Positions 43,638 through 53,430 of a DNA stretch of 64,000 bases are shown piece by piece. How positions within the stretch are numbered: position 1 is the first letter of the stretch; every line of letters begins with the position of its first letter. A program made the translations under genes and the position numbers. The DNA is from AC-32 sp963754265. GTDB lineage: Bacteria > Actinomycetota > Thermoleophilia > Gaiellales > Gaiellaceae. Where the stretch lies: contig CAVWFB010000003.1 in assembly GCA_963754265.1 (NCBI GenBank), forward strand, positions 248,001-312,000. The letters are read 5' to 3'. The notes beneath the pieces were generated by a model. It saw nothing but the letters and a program-made list of their open reading frames with translations, was not told the origin of the DNA and made no database searches.

Positions 43638-44539
43638 AATTCCTCGAAACGGCGCCGACGGCAGTGATCATCCCCGTACACGGCGGTCGTGCGCTTACCG
43701 TCCGCTGCCTCGAGAGCCTTCGGAACTGCGACCCGCTGCCGATCATGGTCGTCATCGTGGACGATGGCTCGCCGGACGACACCGCGGCGCATCTCAGGAC
43801 TCACGACCCAGACATCCATGTGGTTTCGGGCGACGGCAATCTCTGGTGGGGAGGCGCGACGAACATTGGCTGCGAATACGCCATCGAGCGAGGGGCGCAG
43901 ACACTCATCCTCCTCAACAACGACAACGTCGAGGTGTCACAAAACCTCTTGTGTGAGCTTGTTCGTCTTGTTGATGAGCGCGGTGGCTGTGTCGGGGCGA
44001 CAACGCTGTTGGAGACGCCGGACGGACGACGCAAGATCTTCGGCTCTGGTGGGATCCTCGACTGGAGGGGCCGAGGGACGATCCTTCGCGACTCGGGCGA
44101 GTTGTTTCAGGAGTCGGAGACTGTCGCAGAGTGCGAGTGGCTACCAGGCATGGCGCTTGCGTTCACCGCAGAGACCTTCCAGGGACTCGGCGGCATTGAC
44201 GCGTCTGCCTTTCCCCAGACACGAGGAGACGCGGATTTCACCATCCGCGCGCGAAGTCTGGGCTACCGGTGTAGCGTCTCGTCCGGCTGCTGGATCGTCA
44301 ACGATCGGAGCCAGATCCCCTTTGCGTTCAATCGTCGGTTGAGCGTGAAAGACTTCTTCCGCGGTCTTGTCATCCGGAACTCGAACTACCAGCTACGGTC
44401 GACGTTCCTTTTCTTTTTGCGTCATTGTCCGCCCGGCTGGCTGGTCCCATGTCTTGCGGGTTTCTACGCCCGGTACCTATCTGCCTGGCTCAAGACTCAG
44501 CGTCTTTCGCCTTTAGAGCTCAGGGATCGCTCGGCGTGA
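43634..44539 (+). CDS. Family 2 glycosyltransferase
   Basis: The 301-aa product from TTG 43634 has the GT2 fold: TAVIIPVHGGRALTVRCLESL, VVIVDDGSPDDT, ILLNNDNVEV (the DxD-equivalent) and RGDADFTIRARSLGY. It resembles rhamnosyltransferase-like GT2 enzymes. It adds one sugar of the repeat unit at the membrane's inner face. It overlaps both neighbours by 4 bp. Confidence 0.87.
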   Translation: MKFLETAPTAVIIPVHGGRALTVRCLESLRNCDPLPIMVVIVDDGSPDDTAAHLRTHDPDIHVVSGDGNLWWGGATNIGCEYAIERGAQTLILLNNDNVEVSQNLLCELVRLVDERGGCVGATTLLETPDGRRKIFGSGGILDWRGRGTILRDSGELFQESETVAECEWLPGMALAFTAETFQGLGGIDASAFPQTRGDADFTIRARSLGYRCSVSSGCWIVNDRSQIPFAFNRRLSVKDFFRGLVIRNSNYQLRSTFLFFLRHCPPGWLVPCLAGFYARYLSAWLKTQRLSPLELRDRSA

Positions 44540-45729
44540 TCACAGGTGAGCGCACGGGCGCAGCTCCGCTGCGGATCGCCCTCGTGCTGTGGAGTGGAAA
44601 GGTCGGCGGAGCCGAAACGTTCTCGGTTGCGTTGGCGCGAGCGCTTCGCGCGTCGGGCATAGACGCACGTTTGGTCATCCTCACGGACGCTGAGCCGCTC
44701 GCGCAACGACTACTTGCGGCGGGCATTCCGTTCGTAGAGCTGCGGCTGAAGCGATCCCGCGCCGTCCTCTGGCAGGTGAGACGCTTCGCGCTGACCGTGG
44801 GGACGGGCGGGATGGACGGCGCGATTCTCGTCGCCGGAGGATTTCTTGCCTTTGCCCTCCGCCTTGGCGGTTATCGGGGACGAATCGCTGCAGTCGAGCA
44901 TGGAGCCGTGCTGCAGATGGGCAGCATGCCGCTCAGAACGCGGTTGCTCCGTCGCATCGACCGCGCCTCAGGTGTCTATGCCGTCGACGTTCACGTGGCC
45001 GTTTCGGACTTCATTCGGAGACGAATCAATGTTGGCTTTCGGCCGGTCGTGACTATCCCGAACGGAATCGACCTTTATGTGTACCGTCCGATGGTATCGC
45101 CGAGGGTCGAGGACGAATTCGTCATCGGGTGCATGTCTCGACTGGCCCCGGGGAAGGGCGTTGAGGATGTCCTCGTGGCGGCCGAGAAGGTGGTTCGCCG
45201 AGGCGCGCGCCTGCGGATCGCCGGCGATGGCCCCGAGCGCTCGCGGCTCGAACGGCTGGCGGAGCAACTCGGAATCCAGAACCATGTCGAGTTCGTTGGC
45301 TGGATTCAAGAGGAATCGGATGTAGCTGCGTTTTGGAGTGGCTGTGACGTCGCGGTCGCTGCGCCAAACGACTGGATCGAATCGTTTGGCCTCGTGGCAG
45401 TCGAGGCCATGGCATGCGGAGTACCGGTCGTAGCGACGCGCGGTGGCGCTCTGTCCGAGACGGTGGTTCACGAAAGAACCGGTTTCGTCGTTGAACCACG
45501 GGACACTGAGGCGCTAACAGCGGCGCTGCTTGCGTATCTCGACGACGCGTCGCTCGTGACGGCACACGGAACAGCCGCGCGTGAATGGTGTGAGCAGCGG
45601 TTCGACATCCAGCGTTGCGCCAACGCCTACGTTCGCCTATTCGGCGAATACCCATCAGCCGATCCGACGGGAGACCAGGCGGGGACCCCCAAGGAAGCGA
45701 ACGCATTCGGTTCCGGGGTTGCGCCGTGA
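44536..45729 (+). CDS. Family 4 glycosyltransferase
   Basis: The 397-aa product starts at GTG 44536 (overlap GTGA). It has the GT-B fold with KVGGAETFSVALARAL in the N-lobe, VTIPNGIDLYVYRP, the nucleotide-sugar lobe IGCMSRLAPGKGVEDVL and ESFGLVAVEAMACGVPVVAT (the EX7E motif). It belongs to the GT4 EPS family. Acceptor and donor are unknown. Confidence 0.9.
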   Translation: MITGERTGAAPLRIALVLWSGKVGGAETFSVALARALRASGIDARLVILTDAEPLAQRLLAAGIPFVELRLKRSRAVLWQVRRFALTVGTGGMDGAILVAGGFLAFALRLGGYRGRIAAVEHGAVLQMGSMPLRTRLLRRIDRASGVYAVDVHVAVSDFIRRRINVGFRPVVTIPNGIDLYVYRPMVSPRVEDEFVIGCMSRLAPGKGVEDVLVAAEKVVRRGARLRIAGDGPERSRLERLAEQLGIQNHVEFVGWIQEESDVAAFWSGCDVAVAAPNDWIESFGLVAVEAMACGVPVVATRGGALSETVVHERTGFVVEPRDTEALTAALLAYLDDASLVTAHGTAAREWCEQRFDIQRCANAYVRLFGEYPSADPTGDQAGTPKEANAFGSGVAP

Positions 45730-46706
45730 GGGTCCTCGCCGTCACGAACATGTACCCGACGCCTTCGGAGCCATGGTTCGGCTCGTTTGTCAAAGACCAG
45801 ATCGAGGCCCTCCGCAGGCTCGGCGTCTCGATTGACGTCTTCAGCTTCGACGGCCGGCGCGACTGGCGAAGGTACGGAACTGCGGCACGCGAGGTGCGTA
45901 GGGCCGTATCTCAGGGCGACTTCGACATCGTCCACGCGCACTATGGGCTCACTGGAGCCGTCGCGCTGTGCCAGCGGTTGGTTCCCGTGGTCACCACGTT
46001 CCACGGCAGCGACAGCGCCCAGGTGCCCTGGCAGCGGCGTGTCTCGTGGATTGTGGCACGACGTAGTACTCCGATCTTCGTCGGGGCGGAGAATGCGAAG
46101 CGACTGGGTCTTCCTGAGGCACTCGTCCTGCCTGCTGGAGTAGACACAGCCCTCTTCCAGCCCGCCGACCGCGCGGGCGCCCGCGCGGCCCTCGGATGGG
46201 AACAGGATCCCGTCTACGTGCTGCTTCCCGGAGCTCGTTCAAACCCGATCAAACGGGCCGATCTCTTCGATCAGGTCGTCGACCTGCTGCGCCGCAGCCT
46301 CCCCGATGTTCGGGGCGTCAGCCTCCAGGGGTACTCGCGGCACGACGTCGCGAGCGTCATGAACGCAGTCGACGTGCTGCTTTTGACCTCCGACTGGGAA
46401 GGCTCGTCCGTAGCGGTCAAGGAAGCGCTCGCGTGCACGACTCCAGTTGTCTCTGTGCCCGTCGGGGACGTCCCGGGCGTTATCGCAGGGCTGCCCGGCT
46501 GCGCGATAGCTCCTCGCGATCCGCGAGCACTCGCTGACGCCGTCCTCGCCGCGCTGGCGGTCCGCGACGCCGCATTGCGACGTCGGGCGGACGACTTCTC
46601 GTATGACCGAGTCGCTGCACAGATCCTGGACGTTTACTACCGCGTTCAGCCACAGTCGAGTCGTGTGCGTTCCACGCGTCGGATGAAGGCGCATGACCGG
46701 GCCTGA
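45726..46706 (+). CDS. Family 4 glycosyltransferase
   Basis: The 326-aa product starts at GTG 45726, overlapping the preceding stop. It has the GT4 N-lobe (LAVTNMYPTPSEPWFGSFV, DIVHAHYGLTGAVAL, TTFHGSD) and the C-lobe (LPGARSNPIKRADLFDQVV, TSDWEGSSVAVKEALACTTPVV). Donor and acceptor are unknown. Confidence 0.89.
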   Translation: MRVLAVTNMYPTPSEPWFGSFVKDQIEALRRLGVSIDVFSFDGRRDWRRYGTAAREVRRAVSQGDFDIVHAHYGLTGAVALCQRLVPVVTTFHGSDSAQVPWQRRVSWIVARRSTPIFVGAENAKRLGLPEALVLPAGVDTALFQPADRAGARAALGWEQDPVYVLLPGARSNPIKRADLFDQVVDLLRRSLPDVRGVSLQGYSRHDVASVMNAVDVLLLTSDWEGSSVAVKEALACTTPVVSVPVGDVPGVIAGLPGCAIAPRDPRALADAVLAALAVRDAALRRRADDFSYDRVAAQILDVYYRVQPQSSRVRSTRRMKAHDRA

Positions 46707-47922
46707 ACGATCAAAGCGCCTGTGCATGGTGCTTCACGGCCCGTATCCGGAGCCGCGTGTCGCACGCGAGGCGGCCGCGGCACTCGACGCTGGCTACGCG
46801 GTCGAGGTGGTCGCGATGAAGCGGAAAGGCGAGCTTGCGCGAGAGGTCGTCGATGACGTCGTGGTGACCCGCCTACCCGTCCACCATGTACAGGGCGCCC
46901 AAATAGGGCGCATGGTCGCTGAGTACCTTGCTTTCACCGCGCTTGCGACCGCCGTGGTTGGTAAGCGGTCGGTCTCGCGACGGTACGACGTCGTTCACGT
47001 CCACAATCCTCCCGATTTCCTCATCGCCGCAGCCGTCGTCCCTCGCTTGCTCGGGAGCCGAGTCATCTTCGATGTCCACGATCGGTCACCTGACATGTTT
47101 GCGATGCGTTTCCCGGAGCGGACGGGAGACGGGGCGAGAGTCATCCTGCAGCGCCTGGAGCGGCTGGCGACGGCATTTGCCGACGCGGTCGTGACGGTCC
47201 ACGACGCATACCTGCGCGAACTGGTGGCTCACGGCACGCCTTCCGAGAAGACGACGGTGGTCATGAATAGCCTCGACGAGCGTCTGCTCCCCTCCCCGAA
47301 GCCACCGTCATCGCGGCCGTTCCGCGCCGTCTATCACGGCACGGTGACCCCGCATTACGGCGTCCATTTGCTGGTGGACGCGGTCGCGGAAGCCGTCGAG
47401 CAGGGTGTGGACCTGCGCGTCGAGATCATCGGCGGGGGCGACTCGCTGCCGGACTTGAAGCGACGCGTCACGGCGCTTGGCCTTTCCGATCGGATTTCCA
47501 TCGAGGGGCGCTTCCTGCCGCACAAGGCCGTCCTCGAGCGGGTAAACGGCGCGTCTGCCGGCGTCATTCCGAATCTGCCGACGCCTTTGAACCGCTTCGC
47601 CCTCTCGTCGAAGCTGTTCGAATACGTCGTCCTGGGGGTGCCGGTGATCTCGGCAGCGCTGCCGACGATCCGCGAGTACTTCGACGATTCAGAGGTCCTC
47701 TTTTTTCAGCCGGGGGATGCGAGCTCGCTGGCGGAGGCGCTGCTAGCGGCGGCGCGTGATCCACTGGGAGCAGAGTCGCGGGCCGAACGCGCGCGCCGCC
47801 GCTACCAGGACTACCGCTGGGAGCTCAGCGCAGGCGAATACATCGCGATCCTCGATCACCTCGTATCGCAGAAGATGTCTTCGTCAGTCCCGGGCGCAGC
47901 TCGTCGAGAGCGGTCGTCTTGA
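46693..47922 (+). CDS. Family 4 glycosyltransferase
   Basis: The 409-aa product overlaps the preceding gene by 14 bp. Motifs are CMVLHGPYPEPRVAREAAAA, YDVVHVHNPPDFLIAAAVV, VIFDVHDRSPDMF and, in the C-lobe, FEYVVLGVPVISAALPTI. It is GT4-like, with an N-lobe close to other EPS mannosyl/fucosyltransferase types. Specificity cannot be read. Confidence 0.88.
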   Translation: MTGPERSKRLCMVLHGPYPEPRVAREAAAALDAGYAVEVVAMKRKGELAREVVDDVVVTRLPVHHVQGAQIGRMVAEYLAFTALATAVVGKRSVSRRYDVVHVHNPPDFLIAAAVVPRLLGSRVIFDVHDRSPDMFAMRFPERTGDGARVILQRLERLATAFADAVVTVHDAYLRELVAHGTPSEKTTVVMNSLDERLLPSPKPPSSRPFRAVYHGTVTPHYGVHLLVDAVAEAVEQGVDLRVEIIGGGDSLPDLKRRVTALGLSDRISIEGRFLPHKAVLERVNGASAGVIPNLPTPLNRFALSSKLFEYVVLGVPVISAALPTIREYFDDSEVLFFQPGDASSLAEALLAAARDPLGAESRAERARRRYQDYRWELSAGEYIAILDHLVSQKMSSSVPGAARRERSS

Positions 47923-49055
47923 GGGCGGCCTATGTCACGACGTATGACTCCTCCGATGTGCGTGCGTGGTCTGGTCTCGGATACCACATCGCACGATGTG
48001 TTGAGCTTGCGGGGATCAAGGTGGAGCGGATCGGACCCCTCGCACGCCACATTCATCCGTTGGCGCGCGTCCGTCAGCTCGAGGCGAAGCTGCAGAGGCG
48101 GGGTTATCCCCTCGATCGGGATCCCCATGTCACTCGAGCCTACTCGGCCCAAGTCGAGCGGCAGCTGGAATCGGTGCCCTGCGACCTCCTGTTCAGTCCC
48201 GGCACAATTCCGATCGCGCACATCAGGAAGGGTCGCCCCATTGCCTTTTGGACGGGGGCGACGTTCGGGGCGATGGTGCATTTCTATCCCGATTACAGCT
48301 CGCTCAGCAAGCGAGCCATCCGAGTCGGACTGGATCTGGATACACGCGCTCTCGAGCGCGCGAGCGTCGCTTTCTACGCGTCTGAATGGGCGTCTAGAAG
48401 CGCCGTCGAGTTCCACGGGGCGGACCCCGAGAAGATCGAGGTCGTCCCATATGGGGCCAACATGCCCATCTCGTACAGCCGAGACGAGGTCAGAGACATC
48501 ATTTCGAGGCGACCCCCAGCCCTCTGCCGTCTTCTCTTCGTCGGCGTCGACTGGACACGGAAAGGCGGTGACCGAGCGGTCGACGTCGCCCGCATTCTGA
48601 ATGAGCGGGGATTGCCGACTGAACTCCACGTCCTAGGGTCCGCGCCCGACCCGACGACCGAGCTTCCGGACTGGGTGCATTTACACGGTTTCGTCGACAA
48701 GTCGACGGAGACTGGCGTCGCGCGGATGCGGCAACTATTCGAGGATTCACACTTTCTCATTCACCCGGTGAAGGCCGAAGCCTTCGGCGTCGTCTTCTGC
48801 GAGGCTGCCGGACACGGCGTCGTCGCCCTCGCGTCGAGAGTCGGCGGTATCCCTTCTGCGGTCCGCGAGGGTGTCACCGGGGCCCTGTTCGATGTCGATG
48901 CAGCCAGCGAGGGATACGCCGACTACGCGTGGCGGCTGATGGAGGATCGTGACGGATACGATGAAATGGCGCTTAGGGCCTTCGACGAATACCAACGAAA
49001 CCTGAACTGGGAGGTTCAGGCGAAGAGAGTGCGCGCGCGCCTGGAGCAGCTCTGA
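47919..49055 (+). CDS. Family 4 glycosyltransferase
   Basis: The 378-aa product starts at TTG 47919 overlapping the preceding stop. It has GT-B features: SGLGYHIARCVELAG, LLFSPGTIPIAHI, EVVPYGANMPI, LLFVGVDWTRKGGDRAVDVA and HPVKAEAFGVVFCEAAGHGVVALAS. This matches the GT4/GT1 lipopolysaccharide-type enzymes. Specificity is unknown. The flippase gene follows after 97 bp. Confidence 0.87.
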   Translation: MRAAYVTTYDSSDVRAWSGLGYHIARCVELAGIKVERIGPLARHIHPLARVRQLEAKLQRRGYPLDRDPHVTRAYSAQVERQLESVPCDLLFSPGTIPIAHIRKGRPIAFWTGATFGAMVHFYPDYSSLSKRAIRVGLDLDTRALERASVAFYASEWASRSAVEFHGADPEKIEVVPYGANMPISYSRDEVRDIISRRPPALCRLLFVGVDWTRKGGDRAVDVARILNERGLPTELHVLGSAPDPTTELPDWVHLHGFVDKSTETGVARMRQLFEDSHFLIHPVKAEAFGVVFCEAAGHGVVALASRVGGIPSAVREGVTGALFDVDAASEGYADYAWRLMEDRDGYDEMALRAFDEYQRNLNWEVQAKRVRARLEQL

Positions 49056-49152
49056 TTCTCACACGACGCACTGAGGCGGCCGTGGTTCGAAGGACTCCGG
49101 CGTCTCGCAGCTTCACGAAACTGCAACGGCTTCCTAAAGAGGGAACAAGCCT

Positions 49153-50646
49153 TTGGACCGATCAGTAAAGACCGCGCGCAACGCGGTCTTTAACGTCATC
49201 GGTTTCCTATATCCGGCGGTGCTCGCCATCGTCGTAACTCCGGTGTACTTGCACTACATCGGGACAGATGCGTACGGCGTATACGCCCTTGCGATTGCTT
49301 TCGTCAGCATCCTGGGCTTGCTGGAGTTCGGAGCAGGCTTAGCACTAATGAAGTACATGCCGGAACACATCGCGCGTGGTGAAAACGACGAAGCAGTCGA
49401 GATCATGCGCGCAGGACTCGCCTTCTATGGTCTGCTGGGAATGGTTGGTGCGTTAGCGTCGGTTGCAGTTTCCATCTTTGCACCATCTCTCTTTAGCGTG
49501 CCGCCGGAACTTGTACCGTCAGCACGCCTTGCCTTTGTACTCGGCGGCGTGGCATTCGCCCTGACGGTAATGATGAATGTTTTCGGGTCCGTGCTCGGCA
49601 GTCTGCAGAGGTTTGACCTTACGACGAAGATCAGCATTACGGCCACCACGGGCGCTACGGCGGTCAGTGTGGCTCTGCTGATAGCAGGGGCCGGTTTGAC
49701 TGGTGTCATGATCGGGGTCGTGCTCCGGCCTGCTCTTGGCCTGATTCTGTACGCTCGCGGAGCATTGGCAAGGCTGCCAGAGATGCAGCTCACACCGAAG
49801 TGGAATGGAGAGTTATTACGGCCGTTGTTGTCGTTGAGTCTCTATATCTTTATCGGAAATATCAGCGGAGCAGTACTTTTCCAATTTGATAAGTTTTATC
49901 TAGGAGCAGTGAGTGGCGTCGTGCTCGTGACGTTCTACGTCGTGCCAGGAGCACTCGCTTCGAGGCTTCATGCCGCAGCGGGGAGTATCACATCAGTCGC
50001 CTTACCAACTGCCAGTGAGCTCTTCTCGCGAGGCGATCCTCGGCGTGTGCGAATTCTCTACAGGCGCGCAACATGGTTGACCGCACTCTTTCTTGCCTCC
50101 GTAAGCACTCCAGCGATAATCTTTGCTCCAAACATACTCGAGCACTGGGTTGGCTTTGCATTCAAAGAAAAGAGCACAGAGGCGCTGCAAATCCTGATTG
50201 CGACTTACTTCGTCCTCGGCCTATCTGCAGCGTCGTACTGGATTACTATGGCTGCAGGGCGTCCGCGGAGCACCGCAGTCTTCAATTTTGCAACTGCCGC
50301 GATCAACGTTGGCGCCATCTTGCTCCTAGTACCGAGCTACGACGTCAATGGCGCTGCGTTCGCTTATCTAGTCAGTGTGATTACGGTTCCCGGGTTCATC
50401 TGGTACGTGGAGCGCCGTGTGCTTGAATTGGAAAGAAGTCCTTGGCCCGGTATCGCTTGGCGGCTGGCAATTGGCGTCACCGCACAGGTGGTGGCGTGTT
50501 TTGCTCTGAGACGCTTCGCGGAAGACCTAGCGTCGACAATAGGCTTGGTCCTCTTATGCATCTTCATAGGACCCGCCGTCCTGTATGGCTTTGGGTTCAT
50601 CGAGGCCGACGACAAGGCACTGCTTGGTCGGGTCTTCGGCCGATAG
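49153..50646 (+). CDS. Oligosaccharide flippase (Wzx-like), AT-richer than neighbours
   Basis: The 497-aa protein from TTG 49153 has 12 to 14 membrane helices of the MOP/MATE exporter family: ARNAVFNVIGFLYPAVLAIV, FGAGLALMKYMPEHIARGEN, FVLGGVAFALTVMMNVFGSVLGSLQRFDL. It would flip the lipid-linked repeat unit across the membrane. Codon use and base composition are visibly more AT-rich than the genes on either side, a sign of recent acquisition. Confidence 0.87.
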   Translation: MDRSVKTARNAVFNVIGFLYPAVLAIVVTPVYLHYIGTDAYGVYALAIAFVSILGLLEFGAGLALMKYMPEHIARGENDEAVEIMRAGLAFYGLLGMVGALASVAVSIFAPSLFSVPPELVPSARLAFVLGGVAFALTVMMNVFGSVLGSLQRFDLTTKISITATTGATAVSVALLIAGAGLTGVMIGVVLRPALGLILYARGALARLPEMQLTPKWNGELLRPLLSLSLYIFIGNISGAVLFQFDKFYLGAVSGVVLVTFYVVPGALASRLHAAAGSITSVALPTASELFSRGDPRRVRILYRRATWLTALFLASVSTPAIIFAPNILEHWVGFAFKEKSTEALQILIATYFVLGLSAASYWITMAAGRPRSTAVFNFATAAINVGAILLLVPSYDVNGAAFAYLVSVITVPGFIWYVERRVLELERSPWPGIAWRLAIGVTAQVVACFALRRFAEDLASTIGLVLLCIFIGPAVLYGFGFIEADDKALLGRVFGR

Positions 50647-50798
50647 CCTGCCGACCGTGCTGCGGCTCGGTGAGAGATCGATCCAGCAGGATCAGCCCTG
50701 GGGCCGCGAGCGCTGCAATCCCGGAATCGCACGCCTAGGGAGCTGCGTACGTCGCCGTGTGCGAATGAGACGTCCACCTCCATACGAGTGAGCACGGG

Positions 50799-51524
50799 GT
50801 GCACGACGTGAAAACCAAGCTGCGCCGGGCGCTACATCGCGTGGGTGTCGACATCATTCCTTACGACGGCCGCCGCTTCGTGGCGCGCCGGCGGATCGAT
50901 GTCATTCGCGCTGCGGCTGTGAGTATCGTCGTCGACGTTGGCGCCGGCGGTGGACAGTTCGTGAGGTGGCTGCGAGGGGAGGGCTACGCGGAGCGAATCG
51001 TGTCATTCGAGCCCGTGACCGAGGCCTTCGGGAAGCTTCAGCACCGCACCAGGGGTGACCCATCGATGACCTGCATGAAGCTGGCGCTAGCCGAGCGTGA
51101 TGGTGAGACGGTCGTCAATGTTGCAGGCAACCTGTGGAGCAGCTCACTCCTGCCAATGACGTCCGAGCACGAGGCTGCGGCGCCGGCTTCTGCCTACGTT
51201 GGTCACGAGCGGGTGCGATTGGCGCGTTTGGATTCGCTCGCTGTCATCGGTCCTGAGGATCGCGCCTACCTGAAAATCGACGTACAGGGTGGTGAAGGAG
51301 CCGTGCTTGACGGGGCCGCTGGCGTGTTCGATCGAATCATGGCTGCAGAACTGGAGCTGTCCCTCGTGGAGCTCTACGAAGGGCAGGAGTTGATGCCGGC
51401 GTTACACGAGCGAATGTCCTCGCTCGGGTTCGCCCTCGTGTGGCTAGGCGAGTCCGTCTTTCGGGATCCTGTCTCAGACGAGATTCTTGCGGTCGACGGG
51501 ATCTTCGTGCGCCGCGCGCCCTAG
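50799..51524 (+). CDS. FkbM-family methyltransferase
   Basis: The 241-aa product starts at GTG 50799 (an internal GTG 50808 is possible). It has SIVVDVGAGGGQFVRWL (SAM motif I), RIVSFEPVTEAF, AYLKIDVQGGEGAVLDGA and MAAELELSLVELYEGQ, the FkbM pattern. It probably O-methylates a sugar of the EPS. It lies 152 bp after the flippase gene. Confidence 0.88.
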   Translation: MHDVKTKLRRALHRVGVDIIPYDGRRFVARRRIDVIRAAAVSIVVDVGAGGGQFVRWLRGEGYAERIVSFEPVTEAFGKLQHRTRGDPSMTCMKLALAERDGETVVNVAGNLWSSSLLPMTSEHEAAAPASAYVGHERVRLARLDSLAVIGPEDRAYLKIDVQGGEGAVLDGAAGVFDRIMAAELELSLVELYEGQELMPALHERMSSLGFALVWLGESVFRDPVSDEILAVDGIFVRRAP

Positions 51525-51549
51525 GGCGGCGCGTTTAGGGATCCGGAGG

Positions 51550-52584
51550 ATGGCTACAATACCCGCCTCGATGGAGGCGCCAGTCGACAAGGATGGCCTG
51601 GTCGTGGTCGCGGGTGCGGGTGGCTTCATCGGTGGACATCTCGTCGCCGACCTCCGTCGACGCGGTTTCGAGCACATCAGGGCTATCGATGCGAAGCCGC
51701 TCTCCGAGTGGTTCCAGAGCTTCGGAGATGTCGAGTGTCGTCAGCTCGATCTGGCGGGGCTCGACGCTTGCAGAGAGGCTGCCGAGGGTGCCGCGTACGT
51801 CTTCAATCTCGCAGCCGACATGGGTGGGATGGGTTTCATCGAGACGAACAAGGCGTTGTGCATGCTGTCGGTCTTGATCAACACGCACCTGCTGATGGCC
51901 TGTCGCGAGGCGGGGGCCGAGCGATTTTTCTACGCCTCGTCAGCCTGTATCTACCCGGTCGATCGGCAGGAGAGCACGGAAGTGACCGCGCTCAAGGAGA
52001 GCGATGCCTACCCGGCCCTACCCGAAGACGGCTACGGATGGGAAAAGCTCTTCAGTGAACGGATGTGCTGTCACTTCTCCGAGGACTTCGGTCTGAAGAC
52101 GCGCGTCGCCCGTTACCACAACGTTTATGGGCCGAACGGCACGTACGAAGGGGGACGCGAGAAGGCGCCGGCCGCGATCTGTCGCAAGGTAGCGCAGGCG
52201 AAGCTGTCGGGCACGAACGAGATCGAGATCTGGGGAGACGGTCAGCAGCGCCGGAGCTTTATGTACATCGACGACTGCCTCCGGGGTACCGAGCTCCTGA
52301 TGTGGAGTGAGGTCGAGGAGCCTCTCAACATCGGCAGTGCAGAGCTCGTTAGCATCGACGAGCTCGTCGATCTTGTCGAGCACATCGCCGGCGTGAAGCT
52401 CAACCGCCGGTACAAGCTTGATGCACCGCAGGGAGTACGCGGCCGAAATAGCGACAACACCCTGATCCGCGAACGACTCGGTTGGGAACCTTCCATCAGT
52501 CTTCGGGAGGGTCTTGAAGAAACGTACCGCTGGGTTCACGACCAGATCCTGGCTGGGCGGACCCAGCCGGCTCTGGCGAGCTGA
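51550..52584 (+). CDS. GDP-mannose 3,5-epimerase-like extended SDR
   Basis: The 344-aa product from ATG 51550 (ATG 51571 is the alternative) has the Rossmann motif GAGGFIGGH (21-29), NLAADMGGMGF, SSACIYP with Cys133, YGWEK with Tyr162 and Lys166, and YGPNGTYEGGREKAPAAICRK with Lys205. These match the catalytic Cys/Tyr/Lys set of plant GDP-mannose 3,5-epimerase. The product would be GDP-L-galactose or GDP-L-gulose for the EPS. It ends 60 bp from the convergent lyase-like gene. Confidence 0.88.
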   Translation: MATIPASMEAPVDKDGLVVVAGAGGFIGGHLVADLRRRGFEHIRAIDAKPLSEWFQSFGDVECRQLDLAGLDACREAAEGAAYVFNLAADMGGMGFIETNKALCMLSVLINTHLLMACREAGAERFFYASSACIYPVDRQESTEVTALKESDAYPALPEDGYGWEKLFSERMCCHFSEDFGLKTRVARYHNVYGPNGTYEGGREKAPAAICRKVAQAKLSGTNEIEIWGDGQQRRSFMYIDDCLRGTELLMWSEVEEPLNIGSAELVSIDELVDLVEHIAGVKLNRRYKLDAPQGVRGRNSDNTLIRERLGWEPSISLREGLEETYRWVHDQILAGRTQPALAS

Positions 52585-52642
52585 GCGATCTGATTCCGCG
52601 TGCCATTGTCGTCGACGCCGGCTTCGAGAACGCGCCTTTCCG

Positions 52643-53430
52643 TCCTACGACAACGCCGCGACAGCCGAGGCAAACGAGGTCGTGCGCACGAAGCCGTCCT
52701 GCCAGACGGTGAGCGGGAAGTCGGCCCGGCCACGGTAGGCGCCGATCTTGTCCGAGGTCACGCTCCCGGCAATTGCTTCGGGCCCCTCCTCGGCGGTCCA
52801 CTGGACGGTCGGGTAGCCACGCAGGGAGACGGTCTTGACCCAGCTACCGCCTCCTTGCAGGCGGTGCCAGACCTCGATCGTCCCGGAGGAATCGGTCGCC
52901 CAGCGCACGTGCACGATCAGCTCGTGCCAGACCCCGAGTGCGAGCGGCGCCGGCACCGCGCTCATGGGCGCGACGTTTCCACTCCCGCCGCTGGAGTAGG
53001 CGCAGCCGGGGGTGCTGGTGGAGACGCTCTTGCAGAGCCCGGACTGCATCACCAGGGCGACGTGGTCGGCGTGCGCGGCCAGCATCACCGGCGCCCCCCA
53101 GATGTTCTCGAAGTTGAGCTGTGCGAGCGAGAGGCCCCAGCCGACCGGTGAGGGCTCGCGCCAGTCGTCTGGGAAGCGAACCATCAGCCCGTAGTAGTCG
53201 TCGCTTCCGAGGTCGATCAGGCGCTTGTGGAGGGTCTCGCAGGCGGTGTAGGCGTTTGCCGCCGCCGGAAGATCGAAGCGCGCCGCGTGCCGTCCCTGCC
53301 CGACGATCTCCGATTGGACGGTGACCGTCCCGCGGACCGAGGAGCCGCTCGAGGGAACGCCGGTGTTGGCGCACTGCGCACCCCAGCTCCACTGCGAGAT
53401 GTTGCCGGTCTCGAAGTCGCCTGTGAACAC
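52643..53430. repeat. Lyase-module repeat, copy 1
   Basis: This block recurs at 56772-57526 (identical from 52676 to 53430, offset 4096, as far as I could compare) and at 63632-64000 (identical from 52643 to 53011, offset 10989, cut by the window end). Copies 1 and 3 share 33 more bases at the gene 3' end than copy 2. The boundary at 53430 is exactly where the mature lyase domain begins (VFTGDFE). Confidence 0.93.

Noticed and set aside
52643..53430. Insertion sequence
   Set aside because: The repeated block encodes a lyase domain, has no transposase or terminal inverted repeats, and its borders match protein domain edges.
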